The notes under the pieces: generated by a model | What the model saw: only the letters and a program-made list of their open reading frames with translations | The model's database searches: none | Told to the model about the DNA's origin: nothing | Program-made: the position numbers and the translations under genes | Assembly (NCBI RefSeq): GCF_001512295.1 | Contig: NZ_LNUP01000011.1 | Location: 751,781-815,780, forward strand | Direction of reading: 5' to 3' | Length of the DNA stretch: 64,000 nt | Origin: Pseudomonas sp. EpS/L25 | GTDB lineage: Bacteria; Pseudomonadota; Gammaproteobacteria; Pseudomonadales; Pseudomonadaceae | Shown here: piece after piece, positions 45,242 through 57,944 of the stretch | How positions within the stretch are numbered: the first letter of the stretch is position 1 | How the letters are laid out: the number at the start of each line of letters is the position of its first letter

Positions 45242-45272
45242 GCACAGTAAACGTCGGTCACTGCACAGTAAA
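45242..45272. repeat. Direct repeat upstream of the receiver/CheC-like gene
   Basis: GCACAGTAAA occurs at 45242-45251 and 45263-45272, 21 bases apart, about two helical turns. It lies 28-58 bases upstream of the GTG start of the regulator gene, a sensible place for an activator site. No matching protein is known to me. Confidence 0.4.
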
Positions 45273-45451
45273 GCAGGTCGTGCCGCGCCTGCACGCCACT
45301 GGCGCCGGACGCCGCGTCCCGCTGGCATGAACGGCGCCCCAGGGCTGCATGAGCGGCACTCATCTTCAGCGGATGCTGGCCACCGGCCTGGCCCCGGCTT
45401 TTGCTATGCTGCCGCCCTTCGCCAGTATCTCTTCATCTTTCTGGAACGCCC

Positions 45452-49162
<3,711 letters not shown>

Positions 49163-49249
49163 TCCGGCAGACGCCTCAGGTAACAAAAACGCGCTCCTTT
49201 TCGCTGGCGTCCCTACTAGGGTGTAGGGACTTCCAACGACGAGGATCGC

Positions 49250-50383
49250 GTGCCCATGAGAGGCCTTACCCTAGCCGCCTGCAGTCTCCTGCTCGGTTTT
49301 GCCACCCTGAACGCCAGCGCCGCGCCCCAGGCACTCTCCCAGGAGCAGTGGCCCTTCACCGCCACGCCCCGGGCTACCCTGAACGCGCCCTGGGCCATCG
49401 CCTTCCTGCCGGATGGCACCGCCCTGGTCACCGAGAAAGGCGGCGTCCTCAAGCACCTGAACGTGCAGACCGGCAAGGCCCAGGACATCGGCGGCGTGCC
49501 CAAGGTGGTCGCCGCCGGCCAGGGTGGGCTGGGCGATGTCATCCTGCATCCGCAGTACGCCAGCAACCGACTGATCTACCTGAGCTATGCCGAGGCCGGC
49601 GAAGATGGCACCCAGGGTGCTGCAATCGCCCGGGCCAGGTTGACGCTGAAGGAAGACGGCAGCGGCTCGCTCAGCGAGCTCGAGGTGATCTGGCGGCAGA
49701 CGCCCAAGGTCACAGGCAATGGTCACTATGGCCATCGGATGAGATTCGGGCCGGATGGCAAGCTGTGGATCACCTCGGGCGAGCGGCAGAAATTCACGCC
49801 GGCGCAGGACATGACCGGCAACCTCGGCAAGATCATCCGTCTCAACGACGATGGCAGCGTCCCAGCGGACAACCCCTTCGCCCAGCAAGGCGGCGTAGCA
49901 GCTCAGGTGTGGTCGCTGGGCCATCGCAATCCGCTGGGCGTCGCCTTCGACGCCCAGGGTCACTTGTGGGAACAGGAGATGGGCCCCCAGGGCGGTGACG
50001 AGTTGAATCTGATCCAGCGCGGCGGCAATTACGGCTATCCGGAGGTCTCCAACGGCGACCACTATGGCGGCAAGCCGATCCCGGATCACTCGACCAACCC
50101 GAAATTCATCCCGCCGAAGATCACCTGGACGCCGGTGATTTCTCCTGCGGGCCTGATGATCTACGAAGGCAATCGTTTCCCTGCCTGGAAGGGCAATGCC
50201 TTCATCGGTGGCCTATCGTCCAAGTCGCTGGTGCGGATCGAGCTCAAGGGCGAAGAGGCGCGGGAGGTGGAGCGCTATGCCATGGGCACGCGCATCCGCG
50301 ATGTCGAGGAAGGTCCCAACGGCAGTCTCTGGGTCTTGGAAGACGGCGCCAACGCGCGACTGCTGGAGCTGCAGCCGAAGTGA
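49250..50383 (+). CDS. Periplasmic PQQ-dependent sugar dehydrogenase (Asd/YliI type)
   Basis: From the GTG at 49250 the product is 377 aa; the ATG at 49256 is an alternative. A Sec signal ends at ATLNASAAP. The mature part is a six-bladed soluble glucose dehydrogenase-like propeller. Its motifs are LNAPWAIAFLPDG, the catalytic His region GNGHYGHRMRFGPDG, WSLGHRNPLGVAFD and EMGPQGGDELN. Such enzymes oxidise aldoses with PQQ and calcium. The natural sugar and electron acceptor are unknown. It follows metH and appears monocistronic. Confidence 0.9.
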   Translation: MPMRGLTLAACSLLLGFATLNASAAPQALSQEQWPFTATPRATLNAPWAIAFLPDGTALVTEKGGVLKHLNVQTGKAQDIGGVPKVVAAGQGGLGDVILHPQYASNRLIYLSYAEAGEDGTQGAAIARARLTLKEDGSGSLSELEVIWRQTPKVTGNGHYGHRMRFGPDGKLWITSGERQKFTPAQDMTGNLGKIIRLNDDGSVPADNPFAQQGGVAAQVWSLGHRNPLGVAFDAQGHLWEQEMGPQGGDELNLIQRGGNYGYPEVSNGDHYGGKPIPDHSTNPKFIPPKITWTPVISPAGLMIYEGNRFPAWKGNAFIGGLSSKSLVRIELKGEEAREVERYAMGTRIRDVEEGPNGSLWVLEDGANARLLELQPK

Positions 50384-50418
50384 CGGCCAGGGTCGCTCCT
50401 CTATGGGCGACCCTTGAC

Positions 50419-50721
50419 TCAACGCAGCTCGGAAGGCGAGCGGCGGACGATCTTGATGGAGTGCTTGATGTCGGGCTTGCGCGTCACGCTGATCGGCCGC
50501 TTGGTGACGGTGTCCAGGGTGATGTTCCAGAAGCCGGTGCTGGGCACGGTAATGCGCGCCGGAAAGGTGTCGAAGGCGCCGCCGTGGTAACTATGGCGGC
50601 CGCCATTCTTGAAGCTGCGGAAATTGGCATCGTTCATCAGGCGGATGTTGCACACCCCCGAACTCTGGATGACGACCAGGTCGCCCTCGTTGAGATGCTC
50701 GCGCTGGTGGATGAACTTCAT
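50419..50721 (-). CDS. DUF1883 domain protein
   Basis: The product is 100 aa and starts MKFIHQREHLNEGDLVVIQ, the DUF1883 signature. It continues with CNIRLMNDANF, a GGxxxYHGG stretch and FPARITVPSTGFWNITLD, a small all-beta fold. The function of this family is unknown; in some proteins it is attached to TIR domains, but here it stands alone. It is convergent with the sugar dehydrogenase gene and divergent from the RlmN-like gene. Confidence 0.85.
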   Translation of the reverse strand: MKFIHQREHLNEGDLVVIQSSGVCNIRLMNDANFRSFKNGGRHSYHGGAFDTFPARITVPSTGFWNITLDTVTKRPISVTRKPDIKHSIKIVRRSPSELR

Positions 50722-50807
50722 GACGGGTCCTCGTCTTGCAAAGGGCTAGGATAGCATCCCTGCCCTGGCCTATTATCGCCGCCCGCCCCCCGACCTGCCG
50801 TTTTCCC

Positions 50808-51836
50808 ATGCGTATTTCCGATGTCGTCCAACTGCTCGCCGATGCCGGCGCCAAGCCCAAGCACAGCGCCCGCATCCTACGCGCCTGGTGTCAGGGCCTG
50901 CCACTGGATACCGGCACCCGGCGCCAGCACGCGGAGAACTTCCTGCCACTGGAGGTGCGCAAGGCCATCCCCGAGCTGACCGCGCGGCTGGAAGGGCTGG
51001 CACGGATCACCTCGGAGCACCCGGGTGCCGATGGCTCGGCGCGGATGCTGGTGACCCTGGCCGACGGCCAGGCGGTGGAAAGCGTGCTGCTGCCCCGCGA
51101 CGGTCTCTGCGTGTCGTCCCAGGTCGGCTGCGCGGTGGGCTGCGTCTTCTGCATGACCGGCAAGAGCGGCCTGCTGCGCCAGGTGGGCAGCGCCGAGATC
51201 GTCGCCCAGGTCGCTCTTGCCCGCCGGATAAGGCCAGTGAAGAAGGTGGTGTTCATGGGCATGGGCGAGCCGGCCCACAACCTGGACAACGTGCTGGACG
51301 CCATCGACCTGCTGGGCACGGCCGGCGGTATCGGCCATCGCAACCTGGTGTTTTCTACCGTCGGCGATCCGCGGGTGTTCGAGCGCCTGCCCCGGCAGGC
51401 CGTCAGACCGGCGCTGGCGCTGTCGCTGCACAGCACCGATGCCGAGCGTCGGGCCCGGCTGCTGCCCAGGGCGCCCCGCTATGAGCCGGGCGAGCTGATC
51501 GAACAGGGCGAAGCCTATGCCCGGCTTATCGGTTATCCGATCCAGTACCAGTGGACGCTGCTCGCCGGCATCAACGACAGCCAGGAGGAGATGGATGAAC
51601 TGCTGCGGCTGATGAAGGGCAAGTACGGCGTGCTCAACCTGATTCCCTACAACAGCCTGGAAGTGGACGACTACCAGCGCCCGGACGGCGAGCGCATCGT
51701 GCAGATCGTGCGCTACCTGCACAGCCGCGGTCTACTGACCAAGGTGCGCAATTCGGCCGGGCAAGACGTCGATGGCGGCTGTGGCCAGTTGCGGGCCCGC
51801 GCCGAAGTGCTGCGGCCGCGTCGGGTCACCGCCTGA
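50808..51836 (+). CDS. Radical SAM RNA methyltransferase, RlmN/Cfr family paralogue
   Basis: The product is 342 aa from the ATG at 50808 (MRISDVVQLLADAGAKPKH). The radical SAM cluster motif is CAVGCVFC (about residues 108-115). The GMGEP turn, the NLVFSTVGD strand and ALSLHSTDAERR follow. The C-terminal Cys in AGQDVDGGCGQLR corresponds to the methyl-carrying Cys of RlmN/Cfr. It differs from canonical RlmN in its shorter N-terminus. Pseudomonads carry this second copy between metH and cysI. Target nucleotide unknown; 23S rRNA or tRNA adenine C2/C8 is the family chemistry. Confidence 0.88.
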   Translation: MRISDVVQLLADAGAKPKHSARILRAWCQGLPLDTGTRRQHAENFLPLEVRKAIPELTARLEGLARITSEHPGADGSARMLVTLADGQAVESVLLPRDGLCVSSQVGCAVGCVFCMTGKSGLLRQVGSAEIVAQVALARRIRPVKKVVFMGMGEPAHNLDNVLDAIDLLGTAGGIGHRNLVFSTVGDPRVFERLPRQAVRPALALSLHSTDAERRARLLPRAPRYEPGELIEQGEAYARLIGYPIQYQWTLLAGINDSQEEMDELLRLMKGKYGVLNLIPYNSLEVDDYQRPDGERIVQIVRYLHSRGLLTKVRNSAGQDVDGGCGQLRARAEVLRPRRVTA

Positions 51837-51937
51837 CCGATCGTCCCGCGAGCGCCTCCGCCTATCAGGTCCGGCGGAACGTCCGGGTGGCACGCCCCTC
51901 AGACTGCTTTCGCCACTTTAAGAGGGAAGCTTTCGCC

Positions 51938-52342
51938 ATGCAGGACCGCAGCTATCGCCATGATCCTTTCATCGCCGGCCTGAAGGAGCGCCTCCCGGAA
52001 GAGTTGCGGGACTCCTTCACGGAGGAGCAACTGGAGGCATTGAAGCTGGCGTTCGGCACGCGCAGCTGGGGCAAGCACAGCATCGACCTGCGCGGCACCC
52101 TCAAATTCTGGCATCGCCGCTATTACTTCGTCGTCCTGGCCGGGCGCAACTACCGGCAGCTCTCGCGCCTGGAGCAGGAGCTATCGCTGCTCGGCAAGGC
52201 CACGATGCTGGCGGTGATCCTGCTGGCCTGCGGCCTGGTCGGGCTGGTGTTGCTCTATCTGCTCAAGTCCGCGCTCGGCATCGACATCCTGCCGGATTAT
52301 CACGTGGGACTTTGGGACTGGTTCAAGGGTCTGTTCGAGTAG
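51938..52342 (+). CDS. Small membrane protein, function unknown
   Basis: The product is 134 aa. The first 85 residues are cytoplasmic, basic and aromatic (LRGTLKFWHRRYYFVVLAGRNYRQLSR in part FWHRRYYFVVLAGRNYR). One strongly hydrophobic helix follows at about 92-112 (AVILLACGLVGLVLLYLL), then a short tail with WDWFKGLFE. The ATG at 51938 has an AGAGGGAA box. I recognise no domain with certainty. It is a type II-like or tail-anchored inner-membrane protein, conserved near the RlmN-like gene as far as I recall. Confidence 0.65.
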   Translation: MQDRSYRHDPFIAGLKERLPEELRDSFTEEQLEALKLAFGTRSWGKHSIDLRGTLKFWHRRYYFVVLAGRNYRQLSRLEQELSLLGKATMLAVILLACGLVGLVLLYLLKSALGIDILPDYHVGLWDWFKGLFE

Positions 52343-52393
52343 CACGGATTCGCACGACCCTGGCAGGGAGGCTTGCCTACCGGGAGACCTCCT

Positions 52394-53416
52394 ATGCCCC
52401 ACCTGAATCGCCGCCAGACCCTCGGCCTGCTCGCCGCCAGTGCTGCCCTGCCCTTGCTGGGCAGCTATCCGCTCCGCGTCCTCGCGGCGAACACCGAGTA
52501 TCTCGCCCTGGTCGAGAAGGAAGCGCCTGGCGTCGGCTTCTACCGCCTTACCGACGGCGAGCGCGTCGGCAGCCTGGAGCTGCCTGCGCAACCCCACGAG
52601 ATCGTCGCCGATCGCCAAGGGCGCTATGCCTATGTCGGCCAGTACGGAGTCAAGAGCTGGCAGGCGCCTGGCGAAGGGGGGCATCAGGTCAGCGTGATCG
52701 ATCTCGCCGAACGCCGCCTGGTGAGATCCATCGAGCTGTCGCCCTATCACCGCCTGCACGGCATGCGCCTGGATGACCAGGGTCGCCTCTATGTGCTCAG
52801 CGAGACCGATTCGCTGCTCATCCGCTTCGACCAGCCCGCGACTGCCGAGTACCCCAGCCAGATCGTCCCGGTGGGCGGCACCCGCAGCCACTACTTCGTA
52901 CTGACCCGTGACGGGCGCCGTGCCTATGTCGCCGATACCCTGAGCGGCCTGGTGATCCTGGTGGATACCCACAATCCCGCCGTCCTGCCGGTGAAAAGAC
53001 TGCTTGGCCAGGCGCCAGAAGGCTGCTGCCTGAGTCCGGACGAGCGCGTCTTCTATGTGCTGGATCGCTTCGCCGGCATCCTCCATGCGCTGGACGCCCG
53101 CGACCTCGCCCCCATCAGCCAGGCCAGGTTGCGCGGAGAAGCCGTACGCGTAGTCGCCCTGCCGGATGGTCGGCTGCTGGTCTCCAACCTGGCGGACAAG
53201 AGTCTGTCACTGCTCAGGCCCGACACCCTGGCCGAAGTGGCCTATCTGCCCATGGGCAGTGCCGTACCGGGGCTCAACCTCGCCCCCGACGGCGAGCGCC
53301 TGTTCGCGGCACTGGAAGACAACCAGCTGGCGGTGGTCGATCTGCGTAACTGGCGCGAGGTCCGGCGCTTCGCCACAGGTAAGGCGCCCGACACCGCCGT
53401 GGCCTTCCGCAGCTGA
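52394..53416 (+). CDS. Beta-propeller (YVTN-like) protein with Tat signal, linked to efe genes
   Basis: From the ATG at 52394 (GGGAGA box) the product is 340 aa. The N-terminus has a twin-arginine signal, NRRQTLGLLAASAALPLL, so it is exported folded. The mature part is made of repeated beta-propeller blades with YVTN-type turns (GRYAYVGQYG, GRRAYVADTLSGLV, GERLFAALEDNQLAVVDL). No cofactor site is obvious. It lies 150 bases upstream of efeU on the same strand, but a promoter with a Fur-like site stands between, so a shared role in iron uptake is uncertain. Confidence 0.75.
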   Translation: MPHLNRRQTLGLLAASAALPLLGSYPLRVLAANTEYLALVEKEAPGVGFYRLTDGERVGSLELPAQPHEIVADRQGRYAYVGQYGVKSWQAPGEGGHQVSVIDLAERRLVRSIELSPYHRLHGMRLDDQGRLYVLSETDSLLIRFDQPATAEYPSQIVPVGGTRSHYFVLTRDGRRAYVADTLSGLVILVDTHNPAVLPVKRLLGQAPEGCCLSPDERVFYVLDRFAGILHALDARDLAPISQARLRGEAVRVVALPDGRLLVSNLADKSLSLLRPDTLAEVAYLPMGSAVPGLNLAPDGERLFAALEDNQLAVVDLRNWREVRRFATGKAPDTAVAFRS

Positions 53417-53468
53417 GCCCAAAAGCGCGCGCCAGTCGTCTTTGTGCAGACCTGGCGAGCGGTCGCAC

Positions 53469-53487
53469 GAGAATCATCCTCATTTAA
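53469..53487 (+). promoter_or_regulatory. Putative Fur box of the efe operon
   Basis: GAGAATCATCCTCATTTAA matches the 19-bp consensus GATAATGATAATCATTATC at about 12 positions, including both AAT/CAT cores. A TGTGATACAA just downstream (from 53511) could be an extended -10. Position, 80 bases ahead of an iron permease gene, is what makes it credible. Confidence 0.5.
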
Positions 53488-53565
53488 CAAACCGAATCAT
53501 TGTGATACAAAGTGCCGATTGCGAAGGGCGTTCGCTCTTTCTCTTCTCAGGCGGTGATCCACTCC

Positions 53566-54423
53566 ATGCTCGTCCCTTTCCTGATCATGCTCCGCGAAGG
53601 TATCGAGGCGGCGCTCATCGTTGGCATCATCGCCAGCTATCTGCAACGCACCGGGCGCGGCCACTGGATGCCGGCGGTGTGGATCGGCGTGATGCTGGCG
53701 GCAGCCCTTTCGCTCTTCGTCGGCGCCGGCCTGCAGCTGGCCAGCGCCGAGTTTCCACAGCGCCAGCAGGAGCTGTTCGAAGCGGTGGTCGGTCTGGCCG
53801 CGACCGCCATTCTGACCTCCATGGTGTTCTGGATGCGCAAGGCAGCGCGTTCCATCAAGAGCGAACTGCACGAATCCCTGGAGAACGCCCTGTCCGCCTC
53901 GCGTAACCAGGTCTATGCCCTGATTGGCATGGTGTTCCTGGCAGTCGCCCGTGAAGGGCTGGAAACCGTGTTCTTCCTGCTGGCCATCTTCCAGCAGAGC
54001 GCCGGTCCGGGTGCCCCGCTGGGTGCCCTGCTGGGGCTGATCATCGCCATCGCGGTGGGTTATGGCCTCTACACCGGCGGCGTGCGACTGAACCTGGGCA
54101 AGTTCTTCCGTTTCACCGGGCTGTTCATCCTGTTCGTCGCGGCCGGCCTGTTCACCAACTCGATCAAGGCGCTGCATGAAGCCGGCTTGTGGAATTCGCT
54201 GCAGCAGGTGCTGTTCGACTGGAGCCACGTGCTGCCCGCCGACGGCCCGGTTGGCACGGTGCTGGCCGGCATGTTCGGTTACCAGGACACCCCGACCGTG
54301 AGTACCCTCGGCGCCTACCTGCTGTTCCTCGCCGTCACCCTGCCGCTGTTCTTCCGCACTCCGGCACCGTCGCGCCCGGCCGCGTCGAATCCTTCCACCG
54401 CTTCGCTGGAGCGCCAGCCGTGA
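53566..54423 (+). CDS. efeU: EfeU/FTR1-family iron permease
   Basis: The product is 285 aa from the ATG at 53566 (MLVPFLIMLREGIEAALIVG in part LIMLREGIEAALI). Both iron-transporting REGxE motifs of the FTR1 family are present: REGIEA near the N-terminus and AREGLETVFF at about residue 130. Seven membrane helices are expected. It imports iron across the inner membrane, with EfeO and EfeB supplying it. The stop overlaps the efeO GTG start. The gene is intact, unlike the frameshifted copy in E. coli K-12. Confidence 0.95.
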   Translation: MLVPFLIMLREGIEAALIVGIIASYLQRTGRGHWMPAVWIGVMLAAALSLFVGAGLQLASAEFPQRQQELFEAVVGLAATAILTSMVFWMRKAARSIKSELHESLENALSASRNQVYALIGMVFLAVAREGLETVFFLLAIFQQSAGPGAPLGALLGLIIAIAVGYGLYTGGVRLNLGKFFRFTGLFILFVAAGLFTNSIKALHEAGLWNSLQQVLFDWSHVLPADGPVGTVLAGMFGYQDTPTVSTLGAYLLFLAVTLPLFFRTPAPSRPAASNPSTASLERQP

Positions 54424-55619
54424 ACGCACCGAACGCCAACCTGCCGAAGAAAACCTCGCCGGCACTGCGCCTGGCCCTGTTCGGCTCCGCGAGCCTACTG
54501 ATCGTGGCGGCCGCGGCCTTCTACTACGCCTCGCGCTCGGCGGGCGAGCGTCACGCCGCCGTGGCCGACGGCGAAATCAAGGTCGACATCCTGGCCAATC
54601 GCTGCGAACCTAATGCCCTCGAAGTGCCCGCGGGACCGGCCCGCTTCCGCATCGTCAACCGCTCGGACCGCGCGGTTGAGTGGGAGATTCTCGACGGCGT
54701 CCTGGTGGTCGAGGAGCGCGAGAACATCGCCCCCGGCCTCAGCCAGGTAATCAACGCCACCCTGGCCCCCGGCGACTACGCCATCACCTGTGGCTTGCTG
54801 AGCAATCCACGGGGGACGTTGAAGGTACTCCCCACCGCCGCCTCGGAAGCCGCCAGCAAGGCCGGCCCGACCCTGACCCAATTCATCGGGCCGCTGTCGG
54901 AATACCGCGTCTACCTGAATCAGCAGAGCCGCCTGCTGTTGCAGGGCATCAGCGCCCTGCAGCAAGCCCTGGCCACCGGCGACCTGAACCAGGCACGTAC
55001 CGCCTACGCCGCCGCCCGCCTGCCGTACCAGCGCCTGGCCGCCACCGCCCAGCGCTTCGCCGAGCTGGACAATCGCCTCAACGCCCGCGCCGACTACTAC
55101 GAAAAGCGCGAGCAGGATCCCGCCTTCGGTGGCTTCCACCGCCTCGAACAAGGGTTGTTCGCCGCCAACAGCACGGCCGGGCTGGAGCCCGTCGCCGCGC
55201 GCCTGCAGCAGGACGCCGTCGCGCTGCGCGACGCCCTGCTCGGCCAGTCACTGCCGCCGGAGCAACTCAGCGGCAACGCTGCGCGCCTGCTGCACAATCT
55301 GGCCACCACGCGCATTTCCGGTGAGGAAGAGCGCTACAGCCAGCTCGTGCTGCCCGGCTTCGCCGCGAACCTGGACGGCACTCGCAAGATCATCGACCTG
55401 CTGCGGCCGCTGTTGAGCAAAGGCCACCAGGACCTGCAGCAGCGACTCGACAGCCAGGTCCAGGCCTTCGCCACGGCCCTGGGCGATCAGCGGCGTCCCT
55501 ATGCCAGCCTCTCCAGCGAAGAACGCAACCGTATCGCCGCAGCGGCCCAGGCCCTGGCCGATACCCTCGACCAGGTAGCCCCTGCCCTCGGCCTCGCCGC
55601 GACCAAGACCTCGTCATGA
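54420..55619 (+). CDS. efeO: EfeO: cupredoxin plus imelysin-like (M75) iron-binding protein, membrane-anchored
   Basis: From the GTG at 54420, overlapping the efeU stop, the product is 399 aa. An uncleaved-looking hydrophobic helix (about 17-37) precedes the EfeO cupredoxin domain ([38 protein letters not shown]). An M75/EfeO domain follows from about residue 150 with the HxxE motif [10 protein letters not shown]. It binds ferric iron or copper in the periplasm and feeds EfeU. The frame upstream of the GTG is antisense-type. No Sec cleavage site is evident, so it is probably tethered. Confidence 0.93.
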   Translation: MNAPNANLPKKTSPALRLALFGSASLLIVAAAAFYYASRSAGERHAAVADGEIKVDILANRCEPNALEVPAGPARFRIVNRSDRAVEWEILDGVLVVEERENIAPGLSQVINATLAPGDYAITCGLLSNPRGTLKVLPTAASEAASKAGPTLTQFIGPLSEYRVYLNQQSRLLLQGISALQQALATGDLNQARTAYAAARLPYQRLAATAQRFAELDNRLNARADYYEKREQDPAFGGFHRLEQGLFAANSTAGLEPVAARLQQDAVALRDALLGQSLPPEQLSGNAARLLHNLATTRISGEEERYSQLVLPGFAANLDGTRKIIDLLRPLLSKGHQDLQQRLDSQVQAFATALGDQRRPYASLSSEERNRIAAAAQALADTLDQVAPALGLAATKTSS

Positions 55620-56905
55620 AGAAACCTTCCGATCAGCCCAATATCGACCGTCGCCGGCTGCTGGGCGGCCTCGGCGCCACCGGCCTGGCCCTGGCCGGCG
55701 CCGGACTCTGCCCGATGCATGCCCAGGCCGCCAGCACCGCCGAGGTGACCCGTGCCCCCGGTAGTGCCAACACCCATCAGCGTCAGGAGTTCTTTGGCCG
55801 GCACCAGAGCGGCATCGTCACTCCGCGCCCGGCGGCCGGCATGGTCGTGGCCTTCGATGTCCTGGCCAGCGATCGCGAAGACCTGGAGCGGCTGCTGCGT
55901 ACCCTCGACGAGCGCATTCGCTTCCTCATGCAGGGCGGTCCCGTGCCCGAGGTGAACCCCAGGCTACCGCCACTGGATTCCGGCATCCTCGGCCCCGTGG
56001 TGACGCCCGACAACCTCACCATCACCGTCTCGGTGGGCGAATCCCTGTTCGACGACCGCTTCGGCCTGGCGGCGGCCAGGCCCAAGCACCTGCAGCGCAT
56101 GACGGGTTTTCCCAACGATGCCCTGGAAGCGGACTGCTGCCATGGCGATCTCTGCCTGCAGTTCTGTGCCAATACCCCCGACACCAACATCCACGCCCTG
56201 CGCGACATCGTGAAGAACCTGCCCGACCTGCTGGCGATCCGCTGGAAGCAGGAAGGCAGCGTGCCCGTGCAGGACCCGGTACCCGGCAAGCCCGTGGAGA
56301 GCGCACGCAATTTCCTCGGCTTCCGCGATGGCTCGGCCAACCCCGACTCCACCGACCAGCGGGCCATGGACCATATCGTCTGGGTCCAGCCTGGCAACGG
56401 CGAGCCCGCCTGGGCCGCCCAGGGCAGCTACCAGGCGGTACGCATCATCCGCAACTTCGTCGAGCGCTGGGATCGCACGCCGCTGCAGGAGCAGGAAGCC
56501 ATCTTCGGTCGGCGCAAGGCCAGTGGCGCGCCCATGTCGGGCGGTCACGAAACCGACGTACCGGATTACGCCAGCGATCCCAAGGGCCAGGTCACGCCGC
56601 TGGACGCCCACATCCGCCTGGCCAACCCACGCACCCCGGAGAGCCAGCGCAATCTCATCCTGCGCCGGCCCTTCAACTACTCCAACGGCGTGCGCAGGAA
56701 CGGCCAGCTCGACATGGGCCTGCTGTTCATCGCCTACCAGGCCGATCTCGAGCAGGGCTTCATCGCCGTGCAGAAGCGCCTGGATGGCGAGCCGCTGGAG
56801 GAATACATCAAGCCCATCGGCGGCGGTTACTTCTTCGTCCTGCCGGGCATCACCGATCCAAAGGATTACCTCGGCCGCAGCCTCTTGGCCGCTGCGCAGT
56901 CTTGA
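55616..56905 (+). CDS. efeB: EfeB: Tat-exported Dyp-type heme peroxidase
   Basis: The product is 429 aa. The Tat signal is [18 protein letters not shown]. The Dyp-type signature GxxDG occurs as [12 protein letters not shown] at about residue 240, and the heme region includes [13 protein letters not shown]. EfeB oxidises ferrous iron or extracts it from heme-type substrates for EfeU. ATG overlaps the efeO stop as ATGA. The enzyme is exported folded with its heme. Family assignment is secure. Confidence 0.95.
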   Translation: MKKPSDQPNIDRRRLLGGLGATGLALAGAGLCPMHAQAASTAEVTRAPGSANTHQRQEFFGRHQSGIVTPRPAAGMVVAFDVLASDREDLERLLRTLDERIRFLMQGGPVPEVNPRLPPLDSGILGPVVTPDNLTITVSVGESLFDDRFGLAAARPKHLQRMTGFPNDALEADCCHGDLCLQFCANTPDTNIHALRDIVKNLPDLLAIRWKQEGSVPVQDPVPGKPVESARNFLGFRDGSANPDSTDQRAMDHIVWVQPGNGEPAWAAQGSYQAVRIIRNFVERWDRTPLQEQEAIFGRRKASGAPMSGGHETDVPDYASDPKGQVTPLDAHIRLANPRTPESQRNLILRRPFNYSNGVRRNGQLDMGLLFIAYQADLEQGFIAVQKRLDGEPLEEYIKPIGGGYFFVLPGITDPKDYLGRSLLAAAQS

Positions 56906-56926
56906 ACCCTCGACAGGAGAAGTCGA

Positions 56927-57742
56927 ATGAAACGCTCGTTCCTCGCCGTTGCCCTCGGTCTGGCGCTCAGCGCGCCGGTGTTCGCCGCCAATTCGCCACT
57001 GGACCTGGTCGGCCCCATCTCCGACTACAAGATCTACGTCACCGACAACCTGGCCAAGCTCACCGAGCAGACCGAGGCCTTCACCGCGGCGGTCAAGCGC
57101 GGCGACCTGGCCACAGCGCGTAAGCTCTATGCCCCGACCCGGGTGTCCTACGAGCAGGTGGAGCCCATCGCCGAACTCTTCAGCGACCTGGACGCCGCCA
57201 TCGACTCACGGGAAGACGATCATGAGCAGGGGGTGAAATCCGAGGACTTCACCGGCTTCCACCGCCTGGAATACGCCCTCTTCACCCAGAACACCACCGA
57301 AGGCCAGGGCCCCATCGCCGACAAGCTGCTGAGCGACGTCAAGGACCTGCAAAGCCGGGTCGACGGTCTGACCTTCCCGCCGGAGAAGGTGGTGGGCGGT
57401 GCTGCGGCCCTGATGGAAGAAGTCGCGGCCACCAAGGTATCGGGCGAAGAAGAGCGCTATAGCCACACCGACCTCTATGACTTCCAGGCCAACGTCGATG
57501 GTGCCAAGAAGATCGTCGACCTGTTCCGCCCACAAATCGGGAAGCAGGACAAGGCGTTCGTCGCCAAGGTCGACAAGAACTTCGCCACCGTCGACAAGAT
57601 CCTGGCCAAGTACAAGACCAAGGATGGCGGCTTCGAGACCTACGACAAGGTCAGCGAGCGTGATCGCAAGGCTCTGGTCGGCCCGGTCAATACCCTGGCC
57701 GAGGATCTGTCCACCCTGCGTGGCAAGCTGGGCCTGAATTAG
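56927..57742 (+). CDS. efeM: EfeM-like periplasmic M75 protein without cupredoxin domain
   Basis: The product is 271 aa with a clean Sec signal ([19 protein letters not shown]). The mature part is the EfeO M75 domain alone: [23 protein letters not shown] in part [19 protein letters not shown], the metal HxxE motif [10 protein letters not shown], and [21 protein letters not shown] in part [15 protein letters not shown]. It is closer to E. coli EfeO in this domain than the upstream efeO product is. It follows efeB by 21 bases, so the operon encodes two metal-binding M75 proteins. Confidence 0.9.
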   Translation: MKRSFLAVALGLALSAPVFAANSPLDLVGPISDYKIYVTDNLAKLTEQTEAFTAAVKRGDLATARKLYAPTRVSYEQVEPIAELFSDLDAAIDSREDDHEQGVKSEDFTGFHRLEYALFTQNTTEGQGPIADKLLSDVKDLQSRVDGLTFPPEKVVGGAAALMEEVAATKVSGEEERYSHTDLYDFQANVDGAKKIVDLFRPQIGKQDKAFVAKVDKNFATVDKILAKYKTKDGGFETYDKVSERDRKALVGPVNTLAEDLSTLRGKLGLN

Positions 57743-57751
57743 GTACCCCAT

Positions 57752-57772
57752 GGGCGGTGTCCGGCACCGCCC
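57752..57772 (+). terminator. Hairpin after efeM
   Basis: GGGCGGTG/CACCGCCC (57752-57759 and 57765-57772) with a 5-base loop starts nine bases after the efeM stop. It lacks a T-run (followed by CTCCCC), so it may act with Rho or as a 3' barrier. Confidence 0.5.
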
Positions 57773-57799
57773 CTCCCCACCGCTTATCGCCAGAATAGA

Positions 57800-57811
57800 T
57801 TTATATATAAA
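57800..57811. promoter_or_regulatory. AT-rich palindrome in the cysI promoter region
   Basis: TTTATATATAAA is a perfect 12-bp palindrome in an AT-rich island of about 50 bases, 134 bases ahead of cysI, in otherwise GC-rich sequence. It is a likely activator or UP-element region. A CysB site is expected for cysI but I cannot define it by eye. Confidence 0.4.
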
Positions 57812-57944
57812 GAAACATCGCTTTTAAGCATATAGCCCTGCTGCTATCGTTCACGGCCTAGAAAAGTCGCTAGCGCCCTCCTTGTGAGGTGCCGAAGACT
57901 TCGATCACGCGCAGCCGTGCGCGCCGCCTGACAGCAGGATGACC

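Noticed and set aside
45215-45451. Cobalamin riboswitch upstream of metH
   Set aside because: No B12 box or junction elements are present; only a direct repeat close to the divergent regulator gene and a possible TATGCT -10.
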